This document shows, piece after piece, positions 48,415-57,668 of a stretch of DNA of 64,000 nt (position 1 is its first letter; each line of letters opens with the position of its first letter). This DNA comes from Geodermatophilus sabuli (GTDB taxonomy: Bacteria; Actinomycetota; Actinomycetes; Mycobacteriales; Geodermatophilaceae). A program made the position numbers and the translations under genes. The notes beneath the pieces were generated by a model. The model saw only the letters and a list, made by a program, of their open reading frames with translations, was not told the origin of the DNA and did no database searches. The stretch is from NCBI RefSeq assembly GCF_900215145.1, contig NZ_OBDO01000005.1, positions 62,001-126,000 of the forward strand. Direction: 5' to 3'.

Positions 48415-49200
48415 GTGTCCTCGCCCGCCTACGCACGCCCGGTCCCCCCGCACGCGCGGCGCGCCGCCGCCCGAGGCGGCGTGCCGTACGACCCCGAGGA
48501 GACGCCGCTGGCGCGCACCCGACGGGCCCGGCGGATGGCCCGGGAGCTGGCGCTGATCCACCCCGACGCGCACTGCGAGCTGGACTTCACCAACCCCTTC
48601 GAGCTGCTGGTCGCCACGGTGCTGTCGGCGCAGACGACCGACAAGACGGTCAACCGGGTCACCCCGACGCTGTTCGCCAAGTACCCCGACGCCGTCGCCC
48701 TGGCCGGCGCGGACCGGGCGGAGCTCGAGGAGATCCTCAAGCCCACCGGCTTCTTCCGGGCCAAGGCCAACTCGGCCCTCGGCCTGGCGCAGGCGCTGGT
48801 CGAGCGGTTCGACGGCGAGGTGCCCGGCCGCATGGCCGACCTCGTGACCCTTCCCGGCGTGGGCCGCAAGACGGCCAACGTCGTCCTCGGCAACGCCTTC
48901 GGCGTCCCCGGCCTCACCGTCGACACCCACTTCGGCCGGTTGGTGCGGCGCTTCGGCTGGACGGCGGAGGAGGACCCGGTCAAGGTCGAGGCCGAGGTCG
49001 CCGAGCTGGTGCCCAAGAAGGAGTGGACCGACTTCAGCCACCGGGTGATCTTCCACGGCCGGCGGGTCTGCCACGCCAAGAAGGCGGCCTGCGGGGCGTG
49101 CGGCCTGGCCCGCTGGTGCCCGTCCTACGGCATCGGCCCCACGGATCCGGAGGTCGCGCTGACGCTGGTCAAGACGCCGGCCGCCTCCGACACCGAATGA
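48415..49200 (+). CDS. nth: Endonuclease III (DNA glycosylase/AP lyase)
   Basis: 261 residues. It removes oxidised pyrimidines in base-excision repair. The HhH motif is [14 protein letters not shown], the catalytic Lys lies in QTTDKTVN and the Asp in VDTHFGRLV. The [4Fe-4S] cluster motif C-x6-C-x2-C-x5-C is complete at the C-terminus ([17 protein letters not shown]). An N-terminal extension rich in Arg/Pro precedes the core. It begins an operon nth-TlpA-NUDIX-cupredoxin-marP through stop/start overlaps. Confidence 0.95.
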   Translation: MSSPAYARPVPPHARRAAARGGVPYDPEETPLARTRRARRMARELALIHPDAHCELDFTNPFELLVATVLSAQTTDKTVNRVTPTLFAKYPDAVALAGADRAELEEILKPTGFFRAKANSALGLAQALVERFDGEVPGRMADLVTLPGVGRKTANVVLGNAFGVPGLTVDTHFGRLVRRFGWTAEEDPVKVEAEVAELVPKKEWTDFSHRVIFHGRRVCHAKKAACGACGLARWCPSYGIGPTDPEVALTLVKTPAASDTE

Positions 49201-49778
49201 GCGCCCGCGGGAGGGCCGCCGCCGGGGCGCTGCTGCTGCTCACCCTGGCCGGGTGCGGCTCCGACGGCACCGACGACGGCGCCGCGCCGTCGTCGGCACC
49301 GTCCGTGCAGAACACCACCGCGGCCTGTCCCGACCAGCCCGACGCGCCGGCGTCGGGCGGCGAGGTGCTCGCCGACGTGACCGTCGACTGCCTCGGCGGC
49401 GGCTGGCTGGCCTTCGGCCGGGCGCAGGGGGCGCCCACCGTGGTGAACCTGTGGGCCAGCTGGTGCGGGCCGTGCCGGGAGGAGCTGCCGCTGGTGCAGC
49501 AGCTGGCCGACGAGGCCGGCGACCGGCTGCGGGTCCTCGGCCTGGTCAGCCAGGACCCGGCGAGCAACGGCCTGGCCTTCGCCGCCGACGCGGGGGTCAC
49601 CATGCCCACCGGCGTCGACGAGGAGGGGGAGCTCGCCATCGAGCAGGGGCTGCGCGGGCTGCCCTACACCTACTTCCTGCACGCGGACGGCTCGATCGCC
49701 CACCTGCAGCTGCGCCCGGTGACCTCGCTGGAGGAGCTGCGGGGCCTGGTCACCGAGCACCTCGGGGTGCGGCTGTGA
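49197..49778 (+). CDS. TlpA-like thioredoxin-fold lipoprotein
   Basis: 193 residues. It has a lipobox LTLAGC (Cys20), so it is exported and lipid-anchored. The thioredoxin fold carries [13 protein letters not shown]. This Rv3673c-type protein likely handles disulfides in envelope proteins. The ATG overlaps the nth stop (ATGA), and the stop overlaps the next gene (GTGA). Confidence 0.93.
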   Translation: MSARGRAAAGALLLLTLAGCGSDGTDDGAAPSSAPSVQNTTAACPDQPDAPASGGEVLADVTVDCLGGGWLAFGRAQGAPTVVNLWASWCGPCREELPLVQQLADEAGDRLRVLGLVSQDPASNGLAFAADAGVTMPTGVDEEGELAIEQGLRGLPYTYFLHADGSIAHLQLRPVTSLEELRGLVTEHLGVRL

Positions 49779-50548
49779 GCGCGGCCGCCGGCGACCGGGA
49801 GCGGCCCGACGACCTGCCGGCGTACCTGCACCGGTTGCTGGACCACGGCGCCGACCTGCCGCTGCGCCACCGCATGCCCCGGCCCACCGCGACGGCCCGC
49901 CGCTCGGCGGTGCTCATCCTGTTCGGCGAGGGCCCGCGCGGCGCCGACGTCCTGCTCATCGAGAAGTCCGCGCACCTGCGCACGCACGCCGGCCAGCCGG
50001 CGTTCCCGGGCGGCGGTGTCGACCCCGGCGACGACTACCCCGTGGGCACCGCGCTGCGGGAGGCGGAGGAGGAGGCCGGCATCGACCCCGACGGGGTGCG
50101 GGTGCTCGCGACCCTGCCGGAGCTGTTCCTCGGGCCGTCGGACAACCTCGTCGTCCCGGTGGTCGGCTGGTGGGACGACCCGCGTGAGGTCAGCGTCGGT
50201 GACCCGCGGGAGGTGGCCAGGGTGGCGCGGGTGCCGCTGGCCGACCTCACCGACCCGGCCAACCGGTTCCGGGCCCGCCACCCCTCCGGCTACATCGGTC
50301 CGGCGTTCGGGGTGGCCGGCATGGTCGTGTGGGGGTTCACCGCCGGGCTGCTCGACGCGATCCTCGAGGCCGCCGGCCTGTCCCGGCCGTGGGACCACAC
50401 CGACGTCCGCCCGCTGCCGGCGCTCGGGGCGCGGCGACCGCAGCTGCCCGGCACCCTCGACGCCGTCGAGGAGGAGGACGCCGCCGCGCCGACGGTGGCC
50501 GACCCCGCACCGGACGGGCCTCCGACGCGTACGGTTCCCCCGCGATGA
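49775..50548 (+). CDS. NUDIX hydrolase, CoA-pyrophosphatase type
   Basis: 257 residues. The canonical NUDIX box is GGGVDPGDDYPVGTALREAE, followed by EEAGI; the upstream RTHAGQPAFPGG is the UPF0035 signature of CoA pyrophosphatases. It corresponds to Rv3672c. The Ala/Pro-rich C-terminal tail is probably disordered. GTG at 49775 overlaps the TlpA stop. Confidence 0.92.
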   Translation: MSAAAGDRERPDDLPAYLHRLLDHGADLPLRHRMPRPTATARRSAVLILFGEGPRGADVLLIEKSAHLRTHAGQPAFPGGGVDPGDDYPVGTALREAEEEAGIDPDGVRVLATLPELFLGPSDNLVVPVVGWWDDPREVSVGDPREVARVARVPLADLTDPANRFRARHPSGYIGPAFGVAGMVVWGFTAGLLDAILEAAGLSRPWDHTDVRPLPALGARRPQLPGTLDAVEEEDAAAPTVADPAPDGPPTRTVPPR

Positions 50549-51027
50549 ACGGCAGAAGGACCTCCTTGCCCCCTACCGCTCGCGGGCTCGCGGCGGGCCC
50601 CTGCAAGAAGGCCGCTGTGGTCGCGACGGCCGTGGTCCTGCTCGCCGGGTGCGGCGGCGGCGAGGCGGGGGCCCCCGCCGCGTCGTCGTCGGCCGGAGCG
50701 GACCCCGGCACGGTGACCACCGCGCCCGACGGGGTCCAGGAGGTCACCCTGCAGACGCAGGACGACTACGTCTTCACCCCGGCGACCTTCACCGTCGCCC
50801 CGGGACAGGTGCGGCTGACCGTGGTCAACGTCGCCGAGCAGCTGACCCACAACTTCCGGTTCACCCCGGACGCCGGTCCCGAGCCGATCGCGCCGGAGAT
50901 CCCGCTCCTGGCGCCGGGGGAGAGCCGCACCATCGAGTTCACCGTCTCCGTGCCCGGTGAGCACCCCTTCGAGTGCAGCTTCCACACGCAGCTCGGTCAG
51001 GTGGGCACGATGACGGTGCAGGGCTGA
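50545..51027 (+). CDS. Cupredoxin-like copper lipoprotein
   Basis: 160 residues. Lipobox LLAGC (Cys36) after a hydrophobic stretch. The type-1 copper ligands can be placed at His102 (LTHNF), Cys144 and His147 (FECSFH) and Met156. Residues 1-20 (MNGRRTSLPPTARGLAAGPC) are encoded by a copy of a dispersed spacer repeat, giving an unusually long and odd n-region. The ATG overlaps the NUDIX stop (ATGA). It is an addition to an operon otherwise like that of mycobacteria. Probable electron carrier or copper binder outside the membrane. Confidence 0.85.
   Translation: MNGRRTSLPPTARGLAAGPCKKAAVVATAVVLLAGCGGGEAGAPAASSSAGADPGTVTTAPDGVQEVTLQTQDDYVFTPATFTVAPGQVRLTVVNVAEQLTHNFRFTPDAGPEPIAPEIPLLAPGESRTIEFTVSVPGEHPFECSFHTQLGQVGTMTVQG
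50551..50610 (+). repeat. Dispersed AAGGACC-type repeat inside the cupredoxin coding region
   Basis: The segment AGAAGGACCT, CCCCCTACCGCTCGC, GGCTCGCGGCGGG and CCCCTGCA matches the copy at 20057-20104 and is translated as the first 20 residues of the lipoprotein. Confidence 0.6.
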
Positions 51028-51032
51028 CGGGG

Positions 51033-52214
51033 GTGTCCATCGTGGACCTCGTCCTCATCGTCCTGGCCCTGTCCTTCGGTTTCACCGGCTTCCGGCAGGG
51101 CGTCATCGTGTCCGCGGCGTCCTTCTTCGGCTTCTTCGGCGGCGCGGTGCTCGGCGCCCAGCTGTCGGGGCCGGTCACCGACCGGGTCGACGGCTCGCCG
51201 GTCACCCGGGTGTTCGCCGCGCTGGTCGTCGTCCTGGCTGGGGCGCTGCTGGGCCAGGTGCTGGCCGGCGCGGTCGGCCGGGCGGTGCGCCGCCGGGTCA
51301 CCTGGGAGCCGGCCAAGATGGTCGACGCGGTCGCCGGGGCCGTGCTGTCGGCCGTCGCCGTGCTGCTCGTGGCCTGGATGGTGGCCACCCCGCTGGCCAC
51401 CGCGCCGTTCCCCCAGGTCGCCGGGCAGGTGCGGCAGTCGGCGTTGGTGCAGGCGGTCGACCGCACCGTCCCCGACGGCGTCCGGGCGGTGTACGACGAG
51501 CTGCGGGAGGCGATCGTCCGGCGCGGGCTGCCCGACGTGCTGGACCCGCTCACCCCCACCGACGTCCCCGAGGTGCCGGAGCCGGACCAGGCGCTGCGGG
51601 CCAGCCCCGTGGTGGACTCCGTCGAGGGCTCGGTCGTGCAGATCAGCGGTGTCGCGCCGTCCTGCGCGCGGCAGATCGACGGCTCCGGGTTCGTCTACGC
51701 CGACGAGCGGGTGATGACCAACGCGCACGTGCTGGCCGGGGTCACCGACCCGGTGGTCAGCGCCGAGGGCGAGGAGTACGAGGCGACGCCGGTGTACGTC
51801 GACGAGGAGACCGACATCGCCGTCCTCGCCGTCCCCGGGCTGCCGCAGGTGCCGCTGACCTTCGCACCGGCGCCGGTCGAGTCCGGCGCGGACGCGATCA
51901 TCATGGGCTACCCCGGTGGTGGCGACCTGTTCGTCGGCCCGGCCCGGGTGCGCGACCGCGGCGAGATCAGCGGTCCGGACTTCCGCAACACCCAGACGGT
52001 GGTCCGCGACGTCTACGCCCTGCGCGGCGAGGTGCGTGCGGGCAACTCCGGCGGCCCGCTGTTCGACAGCCAGGGGCACGTCCTCGGCGTCGTGTTCGCC
52101 TCGGCCATCGACGACCCGCTCACCGGGTACGCCCTGACCAACGCGCAGGTCGACGACGCCCGCGCGGCCGGGTTGACGGCGACCGCCGAGGCGTTCACCG
52201 GCGCTTGCGAATAG
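51033..52214 (+). CDS. marP: Membrane-anchored MarP-type serine protease
   Basis: 393 residues. Four N-terminal spans of a CvpA-like domain (IVDLVLIVLALSFGF onward) carry an external trypsin-like protease. The triad falls at His232 (TNAHVLAG), Asp261 (ETDIAVL) and Ser339 (GNSGGP), close to H235/D264/S343 of M. tuberculosis MarP (Rv3671c). Cysteines in SCARQIDGSG and at the last residues match the disulfide there. MarP supports acid survival in mycobacteria. GTG at 51033 begins six bases after the cupredoxin stop. Confidence 0.94.
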   Translation: MSIVDLVLIVLALSFGFTGFRQGVIVSAASFFGFFGGAVLGAQLSGPVTDRVDGSPVTRVFAALVVVLAGALLGQVLAGAVGRAVRRRVTWEPAKMVDAVAGAVLSAVAVLLVAWMVATPLATAPFPQVAGQVRQSALVQAVDRTVPDGVRAVYDELREAIVRRGLPDVLDPLTPTDVPEVPEPDQALRASPVVDSVEGSVVQISGVAPSCARQIDGSGFVYADERVMTNAHVLAGVTDPVVSAEGEEYEATPVYVDEETDIAVLAVPGLPQVPLTFAPAPVESGADAIIMGYPGGGDLFVGPARVRDRGEISGPDFRNTQTVVRDVYALRGEVRAGNSGGPLFDSQGHVLGVVFASAIDDPLTGYALTNAQVDDARAAGLTATAEAFTGACE

Positions 52215-52238
52215 GGGGACCCAGCCCACCCCGTCGCG

Positions 52239-53168
52239 TCACCCGGAGGCCCACTCGACGAGGGCGTCGTTCACCGCCTCCGGGACCTCCTCCTGCGGGA
52301 AGTGGCCCACGTCGGGCAGCTCCCGCCAGTCGTAGGCGCCGGCGACGTACCGGCCGGAGCCGAGCGCGGACGACGGCAACACGCAGGCGTCCAGGCCGCC
52401 GTGCAGCTGCAGCGTCGGCGCGGTGACCGGGGCGGCCATGCGGCGGGCGTAGCGCAGGCCGTCCGGACGCACCTGGGAGCGGCCGGCCCAGCGGAAGTAC
52501 TCCATCGAGCCGTAGGCGGCCTGCGGGATGCGGGCCGCCGAGCGGTAGCGCCCCACGGCCTGCGCGAAGTCGGCGGTGGAGGTCCAGGCCGGGCCGGCCC
52601 AGCGGCGCATCAGCTCGGCCACCGGGTCGTCGTCGGCGCGGGTCAGCCGGCGCTCGGGCAGTCGCGGCAGCTGGAAGCCGAGGATGTGCCGCAGCGCCCG
52701 CCGCTGCGCGGAGTCGGTCAGCGAGGCCCGCAGGCGCCGGGGATGGGCCATGGAGAGCACCACCAGCCGGCGGACGCTGCGCGGGTGCAGCGCGGCCACC
52801 GACCAGGCCACCAGCCCACCCCAGTCGTGCCCGACGACGACGGCGTCCCGCTCACCCAGTGCCCGCACGAGCGCGGCGACGTCGGAGGCGGCCGTCGGCA
52901 GGTCGTAGCCGCGCGGCGGCTTGTCGCTGCCGCCGTACCCCCGCAGGTCGGGGGCGACGGCGTGGAACCCCGCGGCGGCGAGCGTGGGGAGTTGGGCACG
53001 CCAGGTCCACCAGAACTGCGGGAAGCCGTGCAGCAGGAGCACCAGCGGGCCCTCGCCGGCCTCGGCCACGTGCAGCCGGACGCCGTTGGCGGAGACGTCG
53101 CGGTGGGTCCAGGGACCGGGCAGCAGGACGCTGGTGGCGTCGGGCGGCTCCTCCTCGGGGGTGGCCAC
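52239..53168 (-). CDS. Alpha/beta hydrolase, epoxide hydrolase type (EphE-like)
   Basis: 309 residues. HGFPQFWWTWR gives the oxyanion-hole HGxP motif, the nucleophile elbow is VGHDWGGL (Asp), and the base lies in LPDVGHFPQEE (His). Tyr residues in the cap region (AAYGSMEYFRW) are those that activate the epoxide ring. It corresponds to Rv3670 by position. The GTG start at 53168 has no clear ribosome binding site. Confidence 0.9.
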   Translation of the reverse strand: MATPEEEPPDATSVLLPGPWTHRDVSANGVRLHVAEAGEGPLVLLLHGFPQFWWTWRAQLPTLAAAGFHAVAPDLRGYGGSDKPPRGYDLPTAASDVAALVRALGERDAVVVGHDWGGLVAWSVAALHPRSVRRLVVLSMAHPRRLRASLTDSAQRRALRHILGFQLPRLPERRLTRADDDPVAELMRRWAGPAWTSTADFAQAVGRYRSAARIPQAAYGSMEYFRWAGRSQVRPDGLRYARRMAAPVTAPTLQLHGGLDACVLPSSALGSGRYVAGAYDWRELPDVGHFPQEEVPEAVNDALVEWASG

Positions 53169-53194
53169 CGGGCCGGGCGCGGGGCGCGCCCCGG

Positions 53195-53698
53195 TCAGAC
53201 GGAGTACTGGTCGCTGCCGCGCAGCTGCACCCGGCCGTTGGACACGGTCGGCACCTCGCGGCGACGCTCGCCCGGGGCCTCCCGGTGCACCACCTCAGGC
53301 AGCTCGCGGAGCGTCTCCAGCGTCCGCTCGGGCTTCTCGATCTTCTTCAGCGTCCGGCGGCCCACGAGGGCGGCGATGCCGGCGAGCAGGAGGAAGAGCG
53401 CCCAGACGATGAGGTAGGAGATCCAGCGCTGGAGGCCCAGCCAGGTGAGGAACTCGGCGATCGTGATGAAGAGGAAGACCGTCGAGACGCCCAGCAGGAC
53501 GCCGGCGGCGCCGAACGCGCCGACGCCGATCCCGGCCTTCTTCGCCGACTTCCCGACCTCGGCCTTGGCCAGCTCGATCTCGCTGCGGATCAGCGTCGAG
53601 ACGTCGGCCATGGCGCTCTGCACGAGTGCGCCGACCGAGGGCTCCTCCGCGCCGGTGGGCCGGCCCTGGGACGGGGTCGACGATGCGCTGTGGGCCAC
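53195..53698 (-). CDS. Phage-holin-superfamily (Rv3669-like) membrane protein
   Basis: 167 residues. SALMADVSTLIRSEIELAKAEV-type amphipathic helix (residues about 22-45) is followed by two spans (FGAAGVLLGVSTVFLFI and YLIVWALFLLLAGIAALVG) and a basic tail with KKIEKPERTLETL. Proteins of this DUF1469 type are membrane proteins of unknown function. I chose GTG at 53698 because AGGAGG lies eight bases upstream; an earlier GTG overlaps that site. Confidence 0.82.
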   Translation of the reverse strand: MAHSASSTPSQGRPTGAEEPSVGALVQSAMADVSTLIRSEIELAKAEVGKSAKKAGIGVGAFGAAGVLLGVSTVFLFITIAEFLTWLGLQRWISYLIVWALFLLLAGIAALVGRRTLKKIEKPERTLETLRELPEVVHREAPGERRREVPTVSNGRVQLRGSDQYSV

Positions 53699-53801
53699 GG
53701 GGGGCACCTCCTGGACTGGGCGGTCGGACGTCCCGCACGCACGCGGGGCTGGGGGAATCGTGCCCCATGATCGCCGAGCGCGCGTCCCGGTGTCCCCCGA
53801 C

Positions 53802-53842
53802 CGGAGTGCGGGAGCGCAGGAAACCTGCGCTCCCGCACTCCG
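53802..53842 (-). terminator. Terminator after acs
   Basis: A perfect 19-bp stem (53802-53820 with 53824-53842) with an AAA loop begins one base past the acs stop. Confidence 0.9.
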
Positions 53843-53843
53843 C

Positions 53844-55796
53844 TCAGTCCTCCGAACCGGCCGACGCGGGCAGCTTGTCCTTGATCAGGTTCATCACCGA
53901 GGAGTCGGTGAGCGTCGTGACGTCACCCATCTCGCGGTTCTCGGCGACGTCCCGCAGCAGCCGCCGCATGATCTTGCCGGAGCGGGTCTTGGGCAGCTCC
54001 TGCACGACCATGATCTGGCGGGGCTTGGCGATCGGGCCGATGTCGCGGGCCACGTGCTGGCGCAGGGTCTGCACCAGGTCCTCGCCGGAGTCCTCGGCAC
54101 TGCCGCGCAGGATGACGAAGGCGACGATGCCCTGCCCGGTGGTCGGGTCGCTGGCGCCGACCACCGCCGCCTCGGCGACCGCCGGGTGCGCGACCAGCGA
54201 GGACTCGACCTCGGTGGTGGAGATGCGGTGCCCGGAGACGTTCATGACGTCGTCCACCCGGCCGAGCAGCCAGATGTCGCCGTCGGCGTCCTTCTTGGCG
54301 CCGTCCCCGGCGAAGTAGACCTGCTTGCCGAAGCGGGACCAGTAGGTGTCGACGTAACGGTCGTCGTCGCCCCAGATGGTGCGCAGCATCGACGGCCACG
54401 GTTCGGTGAGCACCAGCAGGCCGGTGGTGTCGTCGCCGAGCTCGTTGCCCTCGTCGTCGACGACCTTGGCGGAGATGCCGGGGAACGGCGTCTGGGCGGA
54501 GCCGGGCTTGAGGTCCGTGACGCCGGGCAGCGGGTTGATCATGTGCGCGCCGGTCTCCGTCTGCCACCAGGTGTCCACGATCGGGCAGCGCCCGCCGCCG
54601 ATGTTCTGGTGGTACCAGAGCCAGGCCTCGGGGTTGATCGGCTCACCGACCGACCCCAGGACGCGCAGGCTGGACAGGTCGAAGCCGGCCGGGATGTCCT
54701 CGCCCCACTTCATGAACGTGCGGATCACCGTCGGCGCGGTGTACAGGATGGTCACGCCGTACTTCTGGATGAGCTCGAACCAGCGGCCGCGGTGCGGCGT
54801 CTCCGGCGTCCCCTCGTACATCACCGAGGTGGCCCGGTTGGCCAGCGGTCCGTAGACGATGTAGCTGTGGCCGGTGACCCAGCCGACGTCCGCGGCGGTC
54901 CAGAAGACGTCGCTGTCGGCCTTGAGGTCGAAGCTGGCCCAGTGGGTGAAGGCGACCTGGGTCAGGTAGCCGCCGCTGGTGTGCAGGATCCCCTTCGGCT
55001 TCGCCGTGGTCCCCGACGTGTACATGATGTAGAGCGGGTGCTCGGCGTCGAAGGCCTCGGGCTCGTGCTCGGTCGACTGCCGGCCGACGACGTCGTGCCA
55101 CCACAGGTCGCGGCCCTCGGTCCACGCGACGTCCTGCTCGGTGCGCTTGACGACCAGCACGTTCCGCACGCCCTCGACGCGGCTGACCGCGTCGTCGACG
55201 GCGGGCTTGAGCGCGCTGGGGGCGCCGCGCCGGTAGCCGCCGTCAGCGGTGATGACCACCTGCGCGCCGGCGTCGGTGAGCCGGCTGGCCAGGGCGTCGG
55301 CGGAGAAGCCGCCGAACACCACCATGTGGACGGCGCCGATGCGCGCACAGGCCAGCATCGAGACGACCGCCTCGGGGATCATCGGCAGGTAGATCGCCAC
55401 GCGGTCGCCGGCCCGGACCCCGAGCTCGGTGAGGGCGTTGGCCGCGCGGCACACCTCGTCCTTGAGCTGCGCGTAGGTGATGGTGCGGGTGTCGCCGGGC
55501 TCGCCCTCCCAGTGGTAGGCGACCCGCTCGCCGTGGCCGGCCTCGACGTGCCGGTCGACGCAGTTGTAGGCGACGTTGAGCTTGCCCCCGACGAACCACT
55601 TGGCGAAGGGCGGGTTGGTCCAGTCCAGGACCTCGTCCCACTTCTGCGCCCAGGTCAGGCGCTCGGCCTGCTTCGCCCAGAAGCCGAGCCGGTCCCGCGA
55701 CGCCTCCTCGTAGACCTCCGGCCCCACGTTGGCCTGCGCGGCCAGCGCCTCCGGCGCCGGGAACCGGCGGCCCTCCACCTCGGTCGACTCGCTCAT
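53844..55796 (-). CDS. acs: Acetyl-CoA synthetase
   Basis: 650 residues, the usual length. It makes acetyl-CoA from acetate, ATP and CoA. Adenylation motifs are [11 protein letters not shown] and, near the C-terminus, [16 protein letters not shown]. Lys608 in [10 protein letters not shown] is the residue controlled by acetylation in this family. GGGAGGAG precedes the ATG at 55796. It is the Rv3667 counterpart and ends the block shared with mycobacteria. Confidence 0.97.
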   Translation of the reverse strand: MSESTEVEGRRFPAPEALAAQANVGPEVYEEASRDRLGFWAKQAERLTWAQKWDEVLDWTNPPFAKWFVGGKLNVAYNCVDRHVEAGHGERVAYHWEGEPGDTRTITYAQLKDEVCRAANALTELGVRAGDRVAIYLPMIPEAVVSMLACARIGAVHMVVFGGFSADALASRLTDAGAQVVITADGGYRRGAPSALKPAVDDAVSRVEGVRNVLVVKRTEQDVAWTEGRDLWWHDVVGRQSTEHEPEAFDAEHPLYIMYTSGTTAKPKGILHTSGGYLTQVAFTHWASFDLKADSDVFWTAADVGWVTGHSYIVYGPLANRATSVMYEGTPETPHRGRWFELIQKYGVTILYTAPTVIRTFMKWGEDIPAGFDLSSLRVLGSVGEPINPEAWLWYHQNIGGGRCPIVDTWWQTETGAHMINPLPGVTDLKPGSAQTPFPGISAKVVDDEGNELGDDTTGLLVLTEPWPSMLRTIWGDDDRYVDTYWSRFGKQVYFAGDGAKKDADGDIWLLGRVDDVMNVSGHRISTTEVESSLVAHPAVAEAAVVGASDPTTGQGIVAFVILRGSAEDSGEDLVQTLRQHVARDIGPIAKPRQIMVVQELPKTRSGKIMRRLLRDVAENREMGDVTTLTDSSVMNLIKDKLPASAGSED

Positions 55797-55918
55797 GCGG
55801 CTCCTCCCGGTCTCAGCCGTCGCCCCAGGACGACGGAACGTGCTCCCCGCCACACCGTATGGTCCCGGGCCGCCCCGCGTCTGCCCCGTGTGGCGTGTGC
55901 ACCGGCGACACTGCCCTG

Positions 55919-56626
55919 GTGAGTGGGGACGCGCAGGTGGAGGTGGCCGCCCGGGTGCCGGGGGCGGCGGGGCTCGGGCTGCTCGTGCCCCCCGCGGCGC
56001 GCCCGCTGCCCGCCGTCCGGCTGGCCGACCCGGCGTGGACGGCGGGGCGCCTGGCGGAGCTGGCCGAGCGGTACCGCAGCGACGACCGGCGGGTGCTGGC
56101 GACCGTCTGGTGGTACTCCGCCTCGTCGGTGCTGCTCACCCCGCCGCCGGCCGGGCTGCTGACCGGGCACCCGCTGTCGGCACGGCTGGCCGACACCACG
56201 CTGTTCGAGCTGCCCGGCGGTGTCCTCGTGGCGGCGACCACGACGGCCGGGAGCGGTGACGTCGCCGGCGAGCTGCGCACCTCCCTGGCGGCCGTGGTGG
56301 CCGCGGTCGCCGAGGCGGGCGGGATGCGGCCGCGCCCGCTGTGGGCGATCGCCACCGACTCGCTGGCCGGCCGGCTGCTGGCGCTGGGCCGCGCCGTGGG
56401 GGACGTGCCGAGGGCGACGGCGCTGGCCGCCGAGCTGGCGGCGGCGGTGGGGCCGCCGCTGCCGGCGCCGGGCCACGTCGACGTCGAGGGGGTCCGGTTC
56501 GTGCGGCGGGTGTCGTGCTGCCTGCTCTACCGGCTGCCCGGCCAGCCGCTGTGCGCCTCCTGCCCGCGCCGCCCGGCCGCCCACCGGGAGGCGCTCCTGG
56601 CCGACACCGCCGCCCGCATGCGGTGA
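55919..56626 (+). CDS. FhuF-like [2Fe-2S] protein
   Basis: 235 residues. The C-terminus carries the FhuF cluster motif C-C-x10-C-x2-C ([18 protein letters not shown]). FhuF proteins are siderophore-iron reductases. No siderophore genes are nearby, so the iron source is unknown. I use GTG at 55919, with no ribosome binding site but GACACT six bases before it, so the transcript may be leaderless. The N-terminal part is Ala/Leu/Pro-rich without clear motifs. Confidence 0.75.
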   Translation: MSGDAQVEVAARVPGAAGLGLLVPPAARPLPAVRLADPAWTAGRLAELAERYRSDDRRVLATVWWYSASSVLLTPPPAGLLTGHPLSARLADTTLFELPGGVLVAATTTAGSGDVAGELRTSLAAVVAAVAEAGGMRPRPLWAIATDSLAGRLLALGRAVGDVPRATALAAELAAAVGPPLPAPGHVDVEGVRFVRRVSCCLLYRLPGQPLCASCPRRPAAHREALLADTAARMR

Positions 56627-56648
56627 CGGTGCCTGCCGGGTCCGCGCC

Positions 56649-57668
56649 TCACGGTAGGAACAGCATCGTGTCCCCGTACTCGTGCCACAGGTAGGCGCCG
56701 GTGGCGGCGCGGGCGTAGGCCCGGTCGACCAGGTCCCGCCCGGCGACCGCCTCCAGCAGCAGGAGGTGACTGGCGTCGGGGGCGTGCAGCCCGGTGACCA
56801 GGCCGGTCACCGCGCGGGCCGGGCGGTCGGGGCCGAGGACGAGATCCGTCCAGCCGGCCGCGGGGGACGTGACGCCGTCCTCGCCGGTGGCGGACTCCAG
56901 CGCCCGCGTGACCGTGGTGCCGACGGCGACCACCCGCCGCCCGGCGCGCCGGGTGCTCGCGACCAGCCGGGCGGTGACCTCCGGTACCCGGAACCGCTCG
57001 GGCGCCGGGGGTTCGTGCAGCTCGGGGCTGGAGACGCCGGCGTGCAGCACGACCGGGGCGACGACGACGCCGCGGGCCATGAGCCGGACGAGCAGGCGCT
57101 CGGTGAACGGCCGTCCCGCGCTGGCGTTCTCCGCGCTGCCCGGTTCGGTGGCGTAGACGTTCTGCGCGTCGGCCAGGGTCGGGACCGCGGTGAGGTACCC
57201 GTAGCGGATCGGCTGCCCGTACCGCCGCAGGTGCTCGGCCATCGGCACCGGCGGCTCGGGGCGGGCCCGCCAGAGCCGCGAGGGCCGCGCCGGGTCGGGG
57301 AAGCCCGCGAGCAGCCGCAGCGTGACGCCGCCGGGCAGGTCGAGCACCGTGCCGGGCTCCACACCACGGTCGGGGCCGTCGTTGCCCGGGCGGCGTACCT
57401 CGACCACCCAGTCGCCGTCGTCCAGCGCCGTCGAGACGTGCAGCGGGGTGCTCGTGCCGTCGGCCCGCCGCGCCTCCAGCCGGGCGGGCAGCGTCGCGGA
57501 GGTGTTGACGACGAGCAGGTCGCCGGGCTCCAGGTGCCCGGGCAGGTCGCGGAAGGTGGTGTCGAGCAGGCCGTCGGGGCGGACCACCATCATCCGGACG
57601 CCGTCCCGCGGCAGGCCCCGGTGCTCCGGCGGGGCGGTCGCCTCCCGGCCCATGGTCAGCGAGCTCAC
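56649..57668 (-). CDS. queA: QueA-like S-adenosylmethionine:tRNA ribosyltransferase-isomerase family protein
   Basis: 339 residues. QueA landmarks include LVVNTSATLPARL, a beta-rich VVEVRRPG region, the substrate-binding QPIRYGY, ENASAGRPFTE, HAGVSSPE, and LLLLEAVAG near the end. QueA makes epoxyqueuosine in tRNA. No tgt or other queuosine genes are in the window and the family occurs in actinobacteria without evident queuosine pathway, so the substrate may differ. GTG at 57668 overlaps the upstream SDR stop (GTGA) with GGAGG before it. Confidence 0.8.
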   Translation of the reverse strand: MSSLTMGREATAPPEHRGLPRDGVRMMVVRPDGLLDTTFRDLPGHLEPGDLLVVNTSATLPARLEARRADGTSTPLHVSTALDDGDWVVEVRRPGNDGPDRGVEPGTVLDLPGGVTLRLLAGFPDPARPSRLWRARPEPPVPMAEHLRRYGQPIRYGYLTAVPTLADAQNVYATEPGSAENASAGRPFTERLLVRLMARGVVVAPVVLHAGVSSPELHEPPAPERFRVPEVTARLVASTRRAGRRVVAVGTTVTRALESATGEDGVTSPAAGWTDLVLGPDRPARAVTGLVTGLHAPDASHLLLLEAVAGRDLVDRAYARAATGAYLWHEYGDTMLFLP

